From: Mucidula mucida
Lineage: Eukaryota > Basidiomycota > Agaricomycetes > Agaricales > Physalacriaceae
Direction of reading: 5' to 3'
Assembly (NCBI GenBank): GCA_015501055.1
Contig: JADNYV010000195.1
Coordinates: forward strand, 1-64,000
DNA length: 64,000 bases
Shown here piece after piece: positions 45,740 to 58,200 of this stretch (its first letter is position 1; every line of letters begins with the position of its first letter). A model generated the notes under the pieces. The model did not search any database and was not told the origin of the DNA. It saw only the letters and a program-made list of their open reading frames with translations. The position numbers and the translations under genes were made by a program.

Positions 45740-47313
45740 TTATGGTCGGTACGCCATGCAGCGTCTATGAACGCTATCATGCGTAGATTTGGCAATCATG
45801 GGCAATACGGACAGCGGCTGTTACACACGTCCGTCCGCCGAGTTCTCTACCCTTTCCGACGGAACATCGGACTCTAGAGTGCATTTTGTGAGCGTCAATC
45901 CGAATTCAGGAATCTGGACGACTTGGGCAAGCTGAGCATTGTTTCGCGAGATGACTCCGAGGTAAAGAAGGTCAGTGCCGTGTAGATTGTCACCGGATAT
46001 GACAGGCGTTACGGAAAAACGTTCATACGATAGCACACTCTCGGTCTTCAGTGTTCACATCGAACCAGAGAATCGTCTTCCACAAGCATTGGCCGCCGGG
46101 TCCATCTGTACCACAACAACGCGCGTAGGCTTTTCGTCAAGTTGGAACAAGTTTGTCTGGATGTACGCCGGTTGAGACGTTTTGGTAACTATCATGTGTA
46201 CTTAGATTTGGCGGTCATACGCACGAACAAGCATACGATGCAGCTTCGAAGACCTCTACTTTGAAAGATTGACTGGAACAAAGTCTACTGCATGCTCTGG
46301 ATTGTTGGGTGGATTATTATCTTCCTCATCGGGTGGCGCCCAGCTCTGAACTTGGTATGGTTACCGTCATGATACTGGCATCGGCGCTATTATATTCGGG
46401 CGCATTCATCGGCATGGTTTCATTCTCTTGACGAGGACATACGTGGACGCTTTTCTACCTTCAATGACTGTACGTACCACTACTCATGTATCGTATTCAC
46501 ACATATTTCAATCTTCTTCCAAGTACGACAGGGAATCTTCCACCATTTTCGTGACGTATCTTCATGCCCGTTCCCGTTTACATTCTCAGGCCCACGCTTT
46601 GCGATACCTTGTCTCCAGCATTAAGCCTAACTCTCTTCGAGGCCCCGCTATGGAAGCGGTGTTCCAGCATGTCGACTTGAAGGTTGTGTCCCTGCCTCTT
46701 GCACGGCGCAGTGCCTCAACGCCTACTCGCTAATCGTCTGCTCATCATGCTCTGAGTCTGATTTTAACTCTACTGTGTAGTATATCATCAGCGTAATCGT
46801 GCAAAGCTCCGGTAAGAAAGCCGTCGACTGCAGCTTTCTAACGATGGTCTTCGTCAAAGCCTGGCCCCTGGATAGGAAAGAGGAGATGTTTGACGCGGCG
46901 TACAGAACGTAGATAGGAGAATTTCGGTGTCGAAGAGGGATAAAACTTCCAGCGTGCAAGAGGAACGGACAATCCTTATACTAGTATGCGCACAGAATAC
47001 GACGGCTTCCCTTCCTTGAAGTACAGCTCAAATGATCATGGCAGTGACGTCAATCTATTATCTTGTTCCTGCATAGTTTCAGCCACTGTCTCAACCACTG
47101 ACCATGGATCGTGCCCGAGATGCGCGTTCGCCCCTCGCGTACGAATTTGGAATGCCAGTCATGTGACTCGTCGATCAACTTGCATTGTGCCCGACGTTTT
47201 TCTTTAACCGCAACCACCACTAGGGTTCTACATTTTGCCCGCTGGAATCCTCGTATTTCGTGTAACTTGAGTCTACGTTGAGTGCTCTTACGGACACGAC
47301 AGTGAAGAGTGCC
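45740..47313. other. Gene-poor stretch, F-box upstream region
   Basis: Holds a partial second copy of a short sequence (CCAGAGAATCGTCTT at about 45523 and 46065), an inverted dispersed-repeat member (46795-46985) and a 101-codon frame at 46428-46733 with no recognised motif. The last 150 bp match the upstream region of the F-box pseudogene. Confidence 0.4.
46795..46985 (-). repeat. Dispersed ~190-bp repeat, member 4 (inverted)
   Basis: The reverse complement reads TGTCCGTTCCTCTTGCACGC, CTGTACGCCGCGTCAAACATC, GGCTTTGACGAAGACCATCG, CTGCAGTCGACGGC and GATTACGCTGATGATATA. It is the best-preserved member seen. Confidence 0.6.
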
Positions 47314-49273
47314 ATGCCTGACGATCGTGACTCTGAATCCGCGTCGCATACCAGGTGAGTCAAGGATAGTCCTCTACTGTGGCCACACTGATATCTCGAA
47401 CAGTCGGTTCCTTTCGGATTTGACTGCACGCTACGACTGGGCTGAGAGTTACTCCCCGCATGCTGCCCTAGAGCACAATGACGCCTTGTCTGTCACGGAG
47501 TTGTCCAGCGTTTCGGCGACTAGGATCTCTTTGGAAGCAGAGTACAGCCGTATTCGGACCGACATTGCGTCCCTTCTTGCTGCGACACTCCTTTTGCAAC
47601 AACGAGCAACACTTGTGCGAAGCATTACGGATAAGCACATTGGCGGCGAATCCTCTCTCCGTCGTCTCCCCAACGAAATCCTGCTAGAGATCTTTGAGCA
47701 ATACGTTGGCTTGAACCCAGAGCCGTATCACGTCTTTCGCACAGACCGTGGTCCATGGAAGCTACGCCAGGTCTGTCGCAAGTGGCATCAGCTTGCGAGC
47801 AGCTGGCCAGGCCTATGGTCGCGTTTTGCATTTTACAATCATGACGTGTACCGTCCGAATATCAGTGGCTGCTTTCCCCTTCACACACTCGATCTACTTC
47901 GAACAGCAATCCTACTCTCTGCGCCTCGTTCCTTGAGCGTCAAGATTGTCATGGACAAGGACTACGAGTACGGCACACGGGACACTACAAACGAGGTTCT
48001 TGGAATCCTCAAGGGCGTATCGGAGAAATGGGAGAGTCTTGATGCTGAATGGTACGCTGGTCCGGCTGATAACCACACGCTGACCGAATGGCTACACAAT
48101 TTGGAGCATGGGAAACTACCCGTCTTGAAGCGCCTGGCTATGAGGATCCACACGTATGAAGCCGCCTATCCCTCTCCCCCCAAGTCCATTACAGCATTCG
48201 CATCCGCACCGTGCTTGACGAGCGTATCTATCGTCCTCCAACAACAATGGGACACTGACAACCATTCTCCCCCCACCGACAATAACTTTGATTTCATTTC
48301 ACTTCCATATCGGCAGCTTCTTGATTTCCACTGCGTTGAGATCTATGCTCCTGCCTCGCAATGGCCCGAAACGCGCTTCATTCGTCGGAAATTCTTCGAC
48401 ATGCTGGATGTCGCGGCCGTTCCAAACCTCCGGACATTTTCTTACGCGCTTGAGCCGAGTAATGTTTTCGTAGGCACCGGAATGCCTGAGAGGAGTGCAG
48501 TAGGTCGAATCGTCCACTGTGGTGTGGTCAAGCTGGGTGTCTGTCATCCCGATATTCTTGAGCGCTATGCATTTCCCGCTCTGGCGGATCTCTCCGTCGG
48601 CGATCCCAATTCATGCGCAGGAACTCAATATCCCCTCGAGACGTTGTCTCTAGTTATTTCCATGCTAGTCGTCTCGGGCAGCGCATTGACCACACTTAGA
48701 CTGTTCGGCGTAGTTCTGGACGATTATTTCCTCTCCATAGTGAGGCTTTCAAAGAATCTCGAAGTTCTCGAGGTCGGGATATTTAGCTGGTCCGATCTGC
48801 CGGGGCAGGACACGGTTCTTCAATCTTTTTTCCAAGAGTTGACAATGGCAAGCTCGTCCCAGTTTGACATCCTTCCTGCTCTTCGATGCCTTCGAATCAA
48901 ACTGTCATTGGGTAATACTGACGGTTGGACGCCCCACTCGGGGACCTGTGTTCCTCAGATTGGATTCGCAAACGCCACACTTCCACAGGCTGTCAAACTA
49001 CGGCGGCGTCATCGGTCGCTGGATTTTGTGTTGACGCTAGAGGGTGGCATGGTGGACACTTGGGAGCCGTTGGCCACATTGTGCGATCTTTGTGAGAGCG
49101 GGCTAGTTCAGCGAAAGGGCTATGCTGTTGAATATAGGGAAGGCGGAGAGTTTCTTGACCAGCTTGACAATGAGTGGCACTCCAATGATGACTACGAGCC
49201 TCAGCCCAAGCCATGTGTAGATTGTGCTAGACGCAAAGAGGATGAGGAGTTTTGGAGGGTGGGTGGGGTGTAG
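47314..49273 (+). CDS. F-box protein, intact, 636 aa
   Basis: Probable substrate-recognition subunit of an SCF ubiquitin ligase. Exon 1 47314-47354 (MPDDRDSESASHT) joins exon 2 47404-49273 across a GTGAGT...GAACAG intron, in frame. An uninterrupted read from a GTG at 47309 also exists but uses the intron, so I reject it. A coiled N-terminal part precedes the F-box (SLRRLPNEILLEIFEQYVG, about residues 95-115) and the typical WKLRQVCRKWHQLASSWPGLW. The remainder is a long leucine-patterned region (LRLFGVVLDDYFLSIVRLS, LEVLEVGIFSW). Its pseudogene is at 15.5 kb and a 3' remnant at 42.3 kb. The substrate is unknown. Confidence 0.85.
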
Positions 49274-51921
49274 GTGTCATACGAAGCCAGAAGGGTTACA
49301 TAGAGTGTTTTAGGGGAAAAGAATTGAATTACATCGTGTTGGTCAGTCGGGGCTCTCATATTTCAACAAAAAAGCCATGATGCTGCTGCGGCAATGCAGC
49401 GTAACGGAAGCCGTCACTATGCGCAAACGAGGCGATCCGACAAGTTTGAGAGGAGGGATAGCTGATATAGAGGTACGTCTCCTGTATGCCTTGCATAGAA
49501 TCATGTCTATGATGACAGCTATCAATCCCTATCGTCGTCGCAGTCACTTAGTTTCTGGGATAGATCCATGTCTACTCTTCCGACTGGTTGAAATTTCAAT
49601 TGCGTCGTTTTCGTGTTAAGGCGATCAGTGCGAAGATTCATTCTTAGCGAAAAACTCACTTCTCTGTTGGCCAGCGTCCGTGTTCGCAAGGCCACGAAGC
49701 CTTTGAATAGCGTGTCGCCCTCACGCCACCCGTGTTGATTACGTTCATGCTCACCTTCACCGGGCTCATGCGCTGTCGCTGGAGCGAGGCCTCACCTACG
49801 AAGGGAAATACAAAAAGCATAACGCGGCCAACGAGAGGTTGGACTGGCAATACTCGTTAAAAGGTCTACTTTGAGTGGAGTAAACGCTGGCCTAGACTCG
49901 TTACTTCAGAGTAGTCGTCAATTCAACTTGGCGACAGCCTCCACTCCAACAACAAACTTCAGAAGAAATGTGGAAATATATGAAGTGGGATGGATGCCGC
50001 GAGAAGGATTTCCTGCAGGTGAGCACTGTGTGACGAATACCAAGCTTGGATTTTGAGAAAAGTGCTGTGCTCTCGACCGTTCTCGGTATCGTTTTCCTGC
50101 TGACTGGATGATAGATTCACGTCCAATACTTATGGTCCGACTTTGCGAGGTTTCCGACTTTCTTCTCCAATCTGACATAGTGCCAGGCCGCACAGCGGGA
50201 TAGGGCTTCTACAACCAGGAAAACGATTCGGTTGGCATGGATATGGGAGTTTGATTCTAGGGGAGGCGCAGTGGCGGCTGTCCTCGCCAGACTGGCTTTT
50301 GGCCGAGATCAAAACTGGATCAAAAGGTGCGCATTTTCTCGTTAGCTCTGGCTCGTCACGGCATCACATACGGTACGTCTCGGTCCATGTCCGCAATATT
50401 GTTGATCTTATGGGTTCCATTAGTCGAGGCGGCGAATCAGCACCCGTTCAAACGACTCAAAGGACGGCATCACATCCTACCATTGCAATTCTCCTGGCGT
50501 ATTTTGGCCTCGTCGGCCAGGCTTTTTTTCTGGAAAAAAGGTGCGAATACTGTATTCGTTCCAAATTTCACGTCCAATTGTAACTGATTTCGTCAGTCCA
50601 GCGGTCATATATTACAACAATTAAATGACGCTGGAACCGCTTCACTACGAACAATGCGTACCCCTTATGCCGTTGTCTGCTTCGGATATACAGATGGATT
50701 AGGACGTTTGGCCTCGAAGGAATGTTTTTGAGGTACGTTACCTTGTTCTGTGTCTCATTCATCATCCTATTGGCATAAGAACGCGCTCAGAGCATGTTAA
50801 CACAGCCGTGCTTGCGATCCGAGCTTCTCGCGCCAACGATAAATGGACGCCACATTTCGACTTTGGTCTCGGCTCGCCTGAATATCGATGGCGACAGTTC
50901 GTCATCATTAGTATAAAAGCATCGGGTCCTCGCTGTCCGTTGCGTCGTACTTTCATGGGTCCAGCCTTTGTGTAATCGTGAACGCTGCCGCCAATTTGGC
51001 TCTGACGGCGTTCGCCGTTTCGGGACGTGTTGGTCTTGGTACGTTTCCTAATTCAACTTCTTCATCATACTAAGTGATTAAGTCAAGGTCTCATACGCGC
51101 ATCGTTAGATAGCCCGCCGCTACGCAGCCATTCCCGGCTTCGTGTTGCTGATTTCCAGTCACCCAACGCCACACTTCGGCACGACTGCTTGGAGATTGAC
51201 ATTCTTCTTTCTCCAACAGACTGTTGTTATTTACGGGCAACGTCTTTTGGCTTCACGTAGAGGAAGAAGCGCTACGTTCAACATTCGGGTTTGTGCCTTG
51301 GTTTTTTGATCTTTAACGGAGCTAACTCATTTGTCGCGAGTATTCAAAGGGCTCTGATTTTCCCGTGAGGTGCCTCGTTTAGCGGCGGTTTCGATTTTGT
51401 TTGGATAACTTTGCCTGGAGGACAATTCTGGCGCAGGTGGGCTGGGGCTTTCATTCGCTGCAATACATTATATTTCGTGTAGATCTCTACGTACACATTG
51501 TTGCTACGTGCCGTTTATTTGGCTAAAAGCGTCAAGAGGCAGAGGTTACAGCTTTGCTCCGCGTGATAGCCGTTCAACGATGCAAAGCGCGCTAGAAGCA
51601 TTGGTACAGCAGAGACCGCTGGCTTCTTCCCACATGACTCTTACAAGATGCTGTAGATGGCCTCCTGAGCAGGCAAACACATCAACTGACGCCACTCCAC
51701 CTTACCTCTTCTTGATAAAAGACAAGTCGGAAGCAGACTCGTACTTGGCACCAGCTCCCCAGAGATGGGTGTAGATCTCTCCGGGTGCATGATACTACGA
51801 CGTGGATAATCATCGCACGCAGACGGAAAGGTGCCTCACAAGCACAAGTACCGTAGTGACCATTCGGAAAGACACTGCCATAGACAACGACGACGCCCCT
51901 TGACGAACGTCCAATATGCAC
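49274..51921. other. Decayed, intron-rich sequence related to the 8.3-kb block
   Basis: On the plus strand from about 50250 to 50990 there are exon-like pieces with splice signals: LARLAFGRDQNW before GTGCGC, and RHHILPLQFSWRILASSARL followed by a poly-T tract and GGAAAAAAG/GTGCGAA. The latter resembles the minus-strand sequence at 27940-28010 and 39340-39400 (ARLFFSKKG then GGTGTGAA). The piece GLGSPEYRWRQFVIISIKAS lies near 50870. No open chain and no family. The rest (49.3-50.2 and 51.0-51.9 kb) shows nothing I can support. Confidence 0.35.
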
Positions 51922-53533
51922 TCACAATTTCGCCGCCTGCAAGACATACTCACTCGCGCTCCCTCTCGACTTAACCTTATCCACATCCGCCCTCGTGACA
52001 CCTCTACACACACACGCATGGTTATACCCTAACCTATCCCTTCCATCCTGCCCACCCTCCCTCCAAAACTCGGGCCTCCTCAACAGCGAGACCACCACCG
52101 CCCCACCCAAGCCCAGATTATGCACCAGCCCGTACTTGCCGCGGGGATTACCCGAGGGGAAGAGCCCCGGAGCTTGCATCGGACCAGCCCAATTTCTCAA
52201 TTGCACTAGGAAGAAGAGGTGAGGAAGAGGAAGGGAAGGAAGAGGGAAGCCGTACTCGTGATGTAGAAATGCATACCGAGGCCCGTCGCCCCGAGTGGAT
52301 GTCCTTTCGCTTCGAGTCCGCCACTGGGGTTGATGACGTATTTCCCTCCGTAGGTGTTGTCGCCGCGTCTGACCATATCGACAGCGCCGCCATCGGGACA
52401 GAGACGCAGCGCGTCATACGTCACCAGCTATACGGCGCGTCAGATGAGGATATAACCAAAACTGAAGCTTACCTCATTGGAAGCAAAGCAATCGTGCAGT
52501 TCAACGACACCGACATCGTCCCTGCTCGCATTGGCCTCCTCAAACACCTTGTCCGCACACTTGCGAGACATGCCATAACCGACAATGTCCATCGCATCGC
52601 ACTTGTAGGCCGACAGTGTATCCGTCATCAACGCACTCGCCACAATCTCAATCGCCTGATTCTCTAGTCCATGTTTCTTCACAAACGCCTCATCCGCCAC
52701 GATACAGCACGCCGCCCCATCCGACGTAGGACTGCACATATACACCGTCAGCTGATCCGTAATCTTCTTCCCCTTCATTACCTGCTCCACGCTCCATCCC
52801 TCGCGGAACTGGCTATACGGGTTGTTCACCGAGTGTTTATGATTCTTGCTCGCAATCCTCGCCAAGTGTTCCGCAGATCCACAGCCGTACTTTTTGAAAT
52901 ACTCTTTGGCCGCGTTATCAAACATGCGCGGCGCACCAGGACCATGGTTCCCCCCGAGCGCCTGTTCAGCTTCAGCACTGCGCTGGTTGAGGAGCGCGGT
53001 GGGAGATGGGCGGTCGGGAAAATTGCTTCCGAGACTGCCGGGCTTCATTTGTTCGAATCCAAGGGCGAGTGCGCAAGACGCTTGGCCGTACCGAACAGCG
53101 GAAGACGCGACAAAGAGGGCAGTCGAGCCGGTAGAGCAGTTGTTGTTGACGTTGGTGATGGGGATAGATGTGAGACCGAGTGCGTAGAGGGATCGCTGGA
53201 GATATCTGAGTATTATAATATGGAAAAGGGCGCATACTCACCTGGCCAGCCGTGGAATCACCATAGCAGTATCCTACGCTCGCTAGCTCGACCTCGTCGT
53301 ACGTGATCCCAGCGTCTAGCAACGCTTTCGTCGCAGCCTCAAGACCCATCTGCGAAATGTATCAGCGTTGTCCGATTTGCATCCATGGATGAGCATACAT
53401 CTTCTGTCGTCCGCTTCGCCCTAGGCTAAGCAAGTCAATTTAAGCAAGCACGCCAGTGATTCGAACCCACCTTGATAAACGCTGTACAGCCCCCGCCGAT
53501 GATGAATACACGTCGCCCTTTGCTTTCGCTCAT
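51922..53533 (-). CDS. SCPx-type peroxisomal thiolase, copy 4, intact, inverted
   Basis: Exons 53533-53471, 53349-53242, 53195-52473, 52427-52256 and 52205-51922 give 449 aa in one frame, exactly collinear with copy 3. The cysteine motif [23 protein letters not shown] and the C-terminal AAKL (PTS1-type) are all kept. Differences from copy 3 are mostly silent or conservative (for example FVASSA for FAASSA, PSGNPRG for PSRNPRG). It has its own upstream region with the TGACGTCA site. That upstream region matches copy 1 as far as about 20090, so copies 1 and 4 keep the ancestral promoter flank. With copy 3 it is one of two potentially functional genes. Confidence 0.9.
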
Positions 53534-53831
53534 GGTGGTAGTCATGGGTTCGCTATTCGGCTACTACGACAACCGGTCCGTAAACACGCTTGTCGACTTG
53601 CTGGGATCGTGGAACGTGTGGTGGAAGGCCGTGCTAGACATACTTGCGAGTCGCGACAGGCGTACGGATCCATGGCGGTAATTCCCACAGGGCGCGCCGG
53701 TACGCGCGTTCTCTTCACGATGTGCCAAAGAAAAAGGACAAAGGGGCGCGCGTGCGTCCTCGCAAGAGAAAGTCTGAGCTAGGCGAGTCGACTGTCATTT
53801 ACCGATGATGGAGGAAGCCAAGTGTGTCGGA

Positions 53832-53839
53832 TGACGTCA
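53832..53839. promoter_or_regulatory. CRE/ATF-like palindrome upstream of thiolase copy 4
   Basis: TGACGTCA within GTGTCGGATGACGTCATC, about 300 bp upstream of ATG 53533. Confidence 0.4.
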
Positions 53840-53849
53840 TCATCTTTAG

Positions 53850-54972
53850 CCTTCATCTTTAGTCTTCTACTTCTCTCAGCCCTCTGGATCTACGTGTAAA
53901 ACCCTACAGTGGGAGCGTTAAGTAACTCCTTCGATACTTCTAACCCTCATCTGAATCAGGGAACAAATAGCATCTCCCATCGCTCCTGAGATTCAAACCA
54001 AACGCCTCAAGTGGCAGAGGTTACGACTTGCTCCTTTAGGCTCCGCATCTGCTAAAGGCGGATTCTCGCGACATAGATGATCTAGGACAGCTTACGCACT
54101 TGGCCTGCGATCTCTCCAGGCTAGAATGCCTTCCGGGGCTCTGACGTTTCTCGAGCGTTACAGAGATGCATCTTGATGGATTAATTATAAGTGATTTATC
54201 TCCTCACAAAAAGTCAGTATACATGGCTCCCCATTCGCTTCCCGATCTACACCATCTCTCCATTACACAGCCATATATCCTGGCATTCCTGACTGCCCCT
54301 TCGCCGCAGCGCGAGCACATTCACTACCATCTTGAGGGCAATTTGGCTTCCTGTTAAACAAATACGGTTCTCCTCTCCTCGTGTTCTATCACTTCTCGAC
54401 GCCGAAACTCTCCTTCAGCTCGACTTCGCGTTTGACGCGGCGTACAGGAAATGGATCCTTCTCTTTCCCATCAAGCAAGAGACTTTGACGAGGCGCATCA
54501 TAAAGAAACTACAGTCGCCAGTCTTGCCCGCGAATCGAGAGTTGCATCTTGATTGTTTAATTGGGAAGTGATGTATCTCTTCACACATGATTCCCTTTTC
54601 GCTTCCCCATGCACAGTCATATATCCTGGCGTTTCTTACTGCCAATCACTCCTGATTGGCTTACATACACGGTCGATTGCCTTCTCCGCTCCTCGTGCGA
54701 CGAAATTAGCGGAGGAAGCGAATGAGAGCTCGCTCAAGGGTATGTTTCCCTTACTCGAGGTGACATGCATGTACCTGTACAGCATACCGATAAAGTCCAA
54801 ATCCGCAAACTCGCCGGGGGATATGAGTATTGTCGGGCGGCCAAGGAATCCTCCCACTCAGTATGTTCGATGACAGCATTCATGAGAATCTGCCTGATAT
54901 ACTTATAGCAGTCAGGCTGATTCACCCCGCTATGGATGAGTCATGACCCATGCATGAGCACGTTAACGACTG
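53850..54972. other. Gene-poor stretch left of the transposon
   Basis: Starts with the thiolase promoter flank shared with copy 1 (to about 53960). It then holds a short tandem duplication (54172-54300 versus 54547-54645) and a dispersed-repeat member (54360-54560). I see no protein gene, and in particular no N-terminal half of the permease found right of the transposon. Confidence 0.45.
54360..54560 (+). repeat. Dispersed ~190-bp repeat, member 5
   Basis: CTTCTCGACGCCGAAACTCTCC, GACGCGGCGTACAGG, CTTTCCCATCAAG, GACTTTGACGAGGCGCATCAT and CTACAGTCGCCAGTC occur in family order. Confidence 0.55.
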
Positions 54973-54975
54973 CAT

Positions 54976-55009
54976 CAGTAAATTCCCATCCGTATGGTTG
55001 GGTATGGTG
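54976..55009 (+). repeat. Left terminal inverted repeat of the Plavaka element
   Basis: Begins CAGTAAATTCCC and runs into GTATGGTTGGGTATGG; pairs with the right end. Confidence 0.7.
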
Positions 55010-55259
55010 CCGTCTGGTGTATGGTGATGCATGGTGCTAGAATGAACCATACGAACTATACTGCCATGCAGCCATAGCTGAGTGGTCTTGCCATACGTCT
55101 GTATGGTTTGTTTATGGCGAGAAGTTTTGGGTTCGAGTCATGTAGTATGCTTTTTTTCGAGCGGTGTTTGTGGCTGCGTCGAGCTGCAGCTTGAGTTGTA
55201 CCCCATTACAAACGGCGACATGCACACTGGCAGAGTCCAAGTTGGTCAATGCAAGAACC

Positions 55260-58200
55260 TCAGAAAATATTCTCATGCACATGATAATCTATGTACTTAT
55301 TAACATGAAAATAGTCGAAGTAGTCTAATGAGTAGGCATAATGTAATTCATCGGGTACGGGATGTGAACCAAACTTTGGAAGTAGATGAGCTCCTCGAAT
55401 GAGAGCCTCCAGATGTATAACAGTCAGGTAGGGCTTATTATGCACCCCACGTTTGTCTGGACGGACAACCCACATGCCCGTCTTGGAATCCGGCTTTACC
55501 CCACATCGATCGAACCAATGGACAAGCGCGCACGGATACTCCTTCCCATCATATCGAAACGAGAAGAAGAGCATGATGCAAACAACACTCATACTCTTAA
55601 AGCCTTCCTTAGTGCCATCCTGTGCGAGAAGCGCGCAATCGCGTCAATGGTGACCATACCACGAGGGTGTGGAGCGGATTCTCTTGCGCTTCATGCCCCA
55701 AATACCGGATATGTCGCTTGGCGAGTAGAAGTAAGCGGTGGCGGAGTGGTAAACATAGATGTTGGAATAGATCTCGGGGCAGTCGTCAATGTCGATATTC
55801 TCTGATAGTCCGTTCAATTGTTCGTAAAGAAAGCGGCGTGTTAGGTCTGGGAGATCCGGCTGACAAACATAAGCGGCAAGACTATCAAGGTCGCACAGGT
55901 ATTTTGGCTCTTCATGAACATCAATCAGATGAACAGCAATGAAAGCAGACTAACATACCTCGAGTTACTGCCATAACAACCTCAGAGAGCACACGTTCAT
56001 CAATTAGACCATCGTCCTCATCTCCCACATCAAAAGGATCTGGTGGGCGCTTGGGCAGGCGAGGGAGCAGTCCACGATGGCCAAGGTCCACACGCAAGGC
56101 AAGAACCTTATCGAGACGCTGATTGGTGAGCAGCATCTGACTGAGAGCCTTGTATCTGCTCGACCGCCGCCAAGGTTTCTTGACTGCCGTGATGTGTCAA
56201 GACTCGGTGATAGACGAGCACAGACCATTTGGAGCACCAAATTGAATGATATGTTGGATGTAGTGGACGATGGCATGCTGGCGTGGAAGGTTGAAGTCTT
56301 CGCGGACCTCCGCTTCAATGAAGACCTCGCGGTAGTGGTGAAAGTCCTTGATGCACTTGTTAATCTTGTTGAGATCATCCTCAGTGATGTTGGTTCACCG
56401 GACGAGGTAGCAGAAGTCAAGAAAGGCGGCGAACGCCTTCGTAATCCGCTCATCCATGTACTCTGCTATAGCAGCAAGGTACACCTAGACTCAATCGTAA
56501 GTCTTCGACTACAAGGATCACAATAAGTGCGTACCTTCATAAGTGCCTTCGAATCATTGCTGGTCCATTGCTTGAAACGACGACCATGTGGGACCCAACG
56601 TAATCCTGGATAGGCAGGGGTGACAGAGATTCTACAGTTCAAATGAGAAACACTGGCAGTCTAGACATCAAGTGCTTACCGGTGATCTATATCATCCATA
56701 ATATCCTTTGCGCGCTTCTTCCCATGAGTGATTTCAAGATACATTCCAACCCATTCACCGAGGTGATCCTTGAACGAGCCCTTAATGATCTGGTGTAGAA
56801 GATCGGATGTCAAAATCTCGTGAATGTCGGCGCGAGGGAAGTTTTCGATAAAGGCCTATACTGTGGGTGAGCACATATCAAGATAACATTAGTAAAGAAC
56901 TGATGCTTACCTCAATGTCGGCGTCAATACCATAGTTATCCCACAGAACGTCATTGTCAAGCCCCTCGAGTAGAACATTGTGCATAGCCTTGGTTCGTTG
57001 ATTTGCTGGTCCATCAAGATTGTTACTCATGGCGTCGCATCTAGAGATATGTTAGTATCAAACAGAAAAAGAAAATCAAGGCGACATACTTGCAACACCA
57101 CCCAGAAACAACGCCTGCCAGAAGGACCTGTTCCGGATAGTCGGCGATGTAGGAGGCAATGTCATAAATCACTTGACGATAATGTCCATCCGGGCACAGA
57201 CGAACGACTGGGGTGGACATTGCGGGACACGCTGACTGAAGAATTGCAGCAATTGAGTCGTGGAAGAGTTGCTTCTTGAAGGTGCGGAAGGCAATATCGT
57301 TGTCAAATTTGCGATCAGCTGTGGTACAAATTTAGATACTGTTGCTGCATACACACAATAAGAAACCTTACCTTTCGGGATGGCAAGGAAACCAATAGGA
57401 ATCACGCCGCCTCGATGAGCCCGACGCACAGAGCCATGAAGATTACCAATCTGTAGGTAGAGGGGATGATATTTGACATTGCCAGTAGCAACAGATACGG
57501 TCGTCTTGTCGCTTCCAAGGATCATGGGAATATACATGCACCCCTTTGTCGAGTTATCACTTTCAAAGATCATCGTCTAGAAAAGGCAGTGTTAGAGTTG
57601 TATGAAGAAGAGAGGAGAACAACGTACAGCATCATTATAAGAGAAGTTCCCAGACATAAACTCGCTCCAGCATTGCTTTCCCTTGGGCCCAATATGCACA
57701 TAAGGAGAGGCGTCGAACTCGCTTGCGAAGTCCGGATTGGCAAGCATGTTGCTGATGACGGTGTTGGGGTCTCGGTACCAGATCTGATATGACTGTTTCT
57801 TCCACTCTGGTGCATTCGTGGGGAGATCAGGTGGCGGAGGAGCAACGAAGCACTTCCACGGCGCACTGCCAAGAGGAATGTCATCAATGCCTGCGTACAT
57901 CTTGTTGTGGTCCCCAAACGGTGCGCAACCTCTATGCTGCTGCATCGATAAATCCCATAGCTCCATAAGGTGGTCAATATCGCCCTGTGACATTTCAACC
58001 TTGCGAAAGAGGAACTCGGACACCCGGAATTGGATCTCGTCATCGAAGGGAGCCCAAGCATTGGCGGGTGTAGGTGGCGGTGGTGGTGGTGGAGTATCAG
58101 GCGGAAGAGGATTGCCGTCCTTATCACAAGGATCACCAGTGAGATAAGGGTGATAATGTTTGGTGCCAAAGACCTGACGACGCTGTTTGTTTGCATGATC

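Noticed and set aside
47309..47403. Uninterrupted F-box frame starting at a GTG
   Set aside because: It uses a clear GTGAGT...CAG intron as coding sequence. The ATG at 47314 plus splicing gives an in-frame alternative with a better start.
55060..55150. tRNA-like A box (TAGCTGAGTGG) and B box (GGTTCGAGTC) with a T-run
   Set aside because: The acceptor and T stems do not pair, and the site lies in the transposon's TATGGT-rich subterminal region. At most a chance or fossil Pol III-like signal.
55600..55660. 40-nt intron (GTATGG...CACAG) that would splice out the transposase stop
   Set aside because: Removing it shifts the frame and reaches another stop within a few codons.
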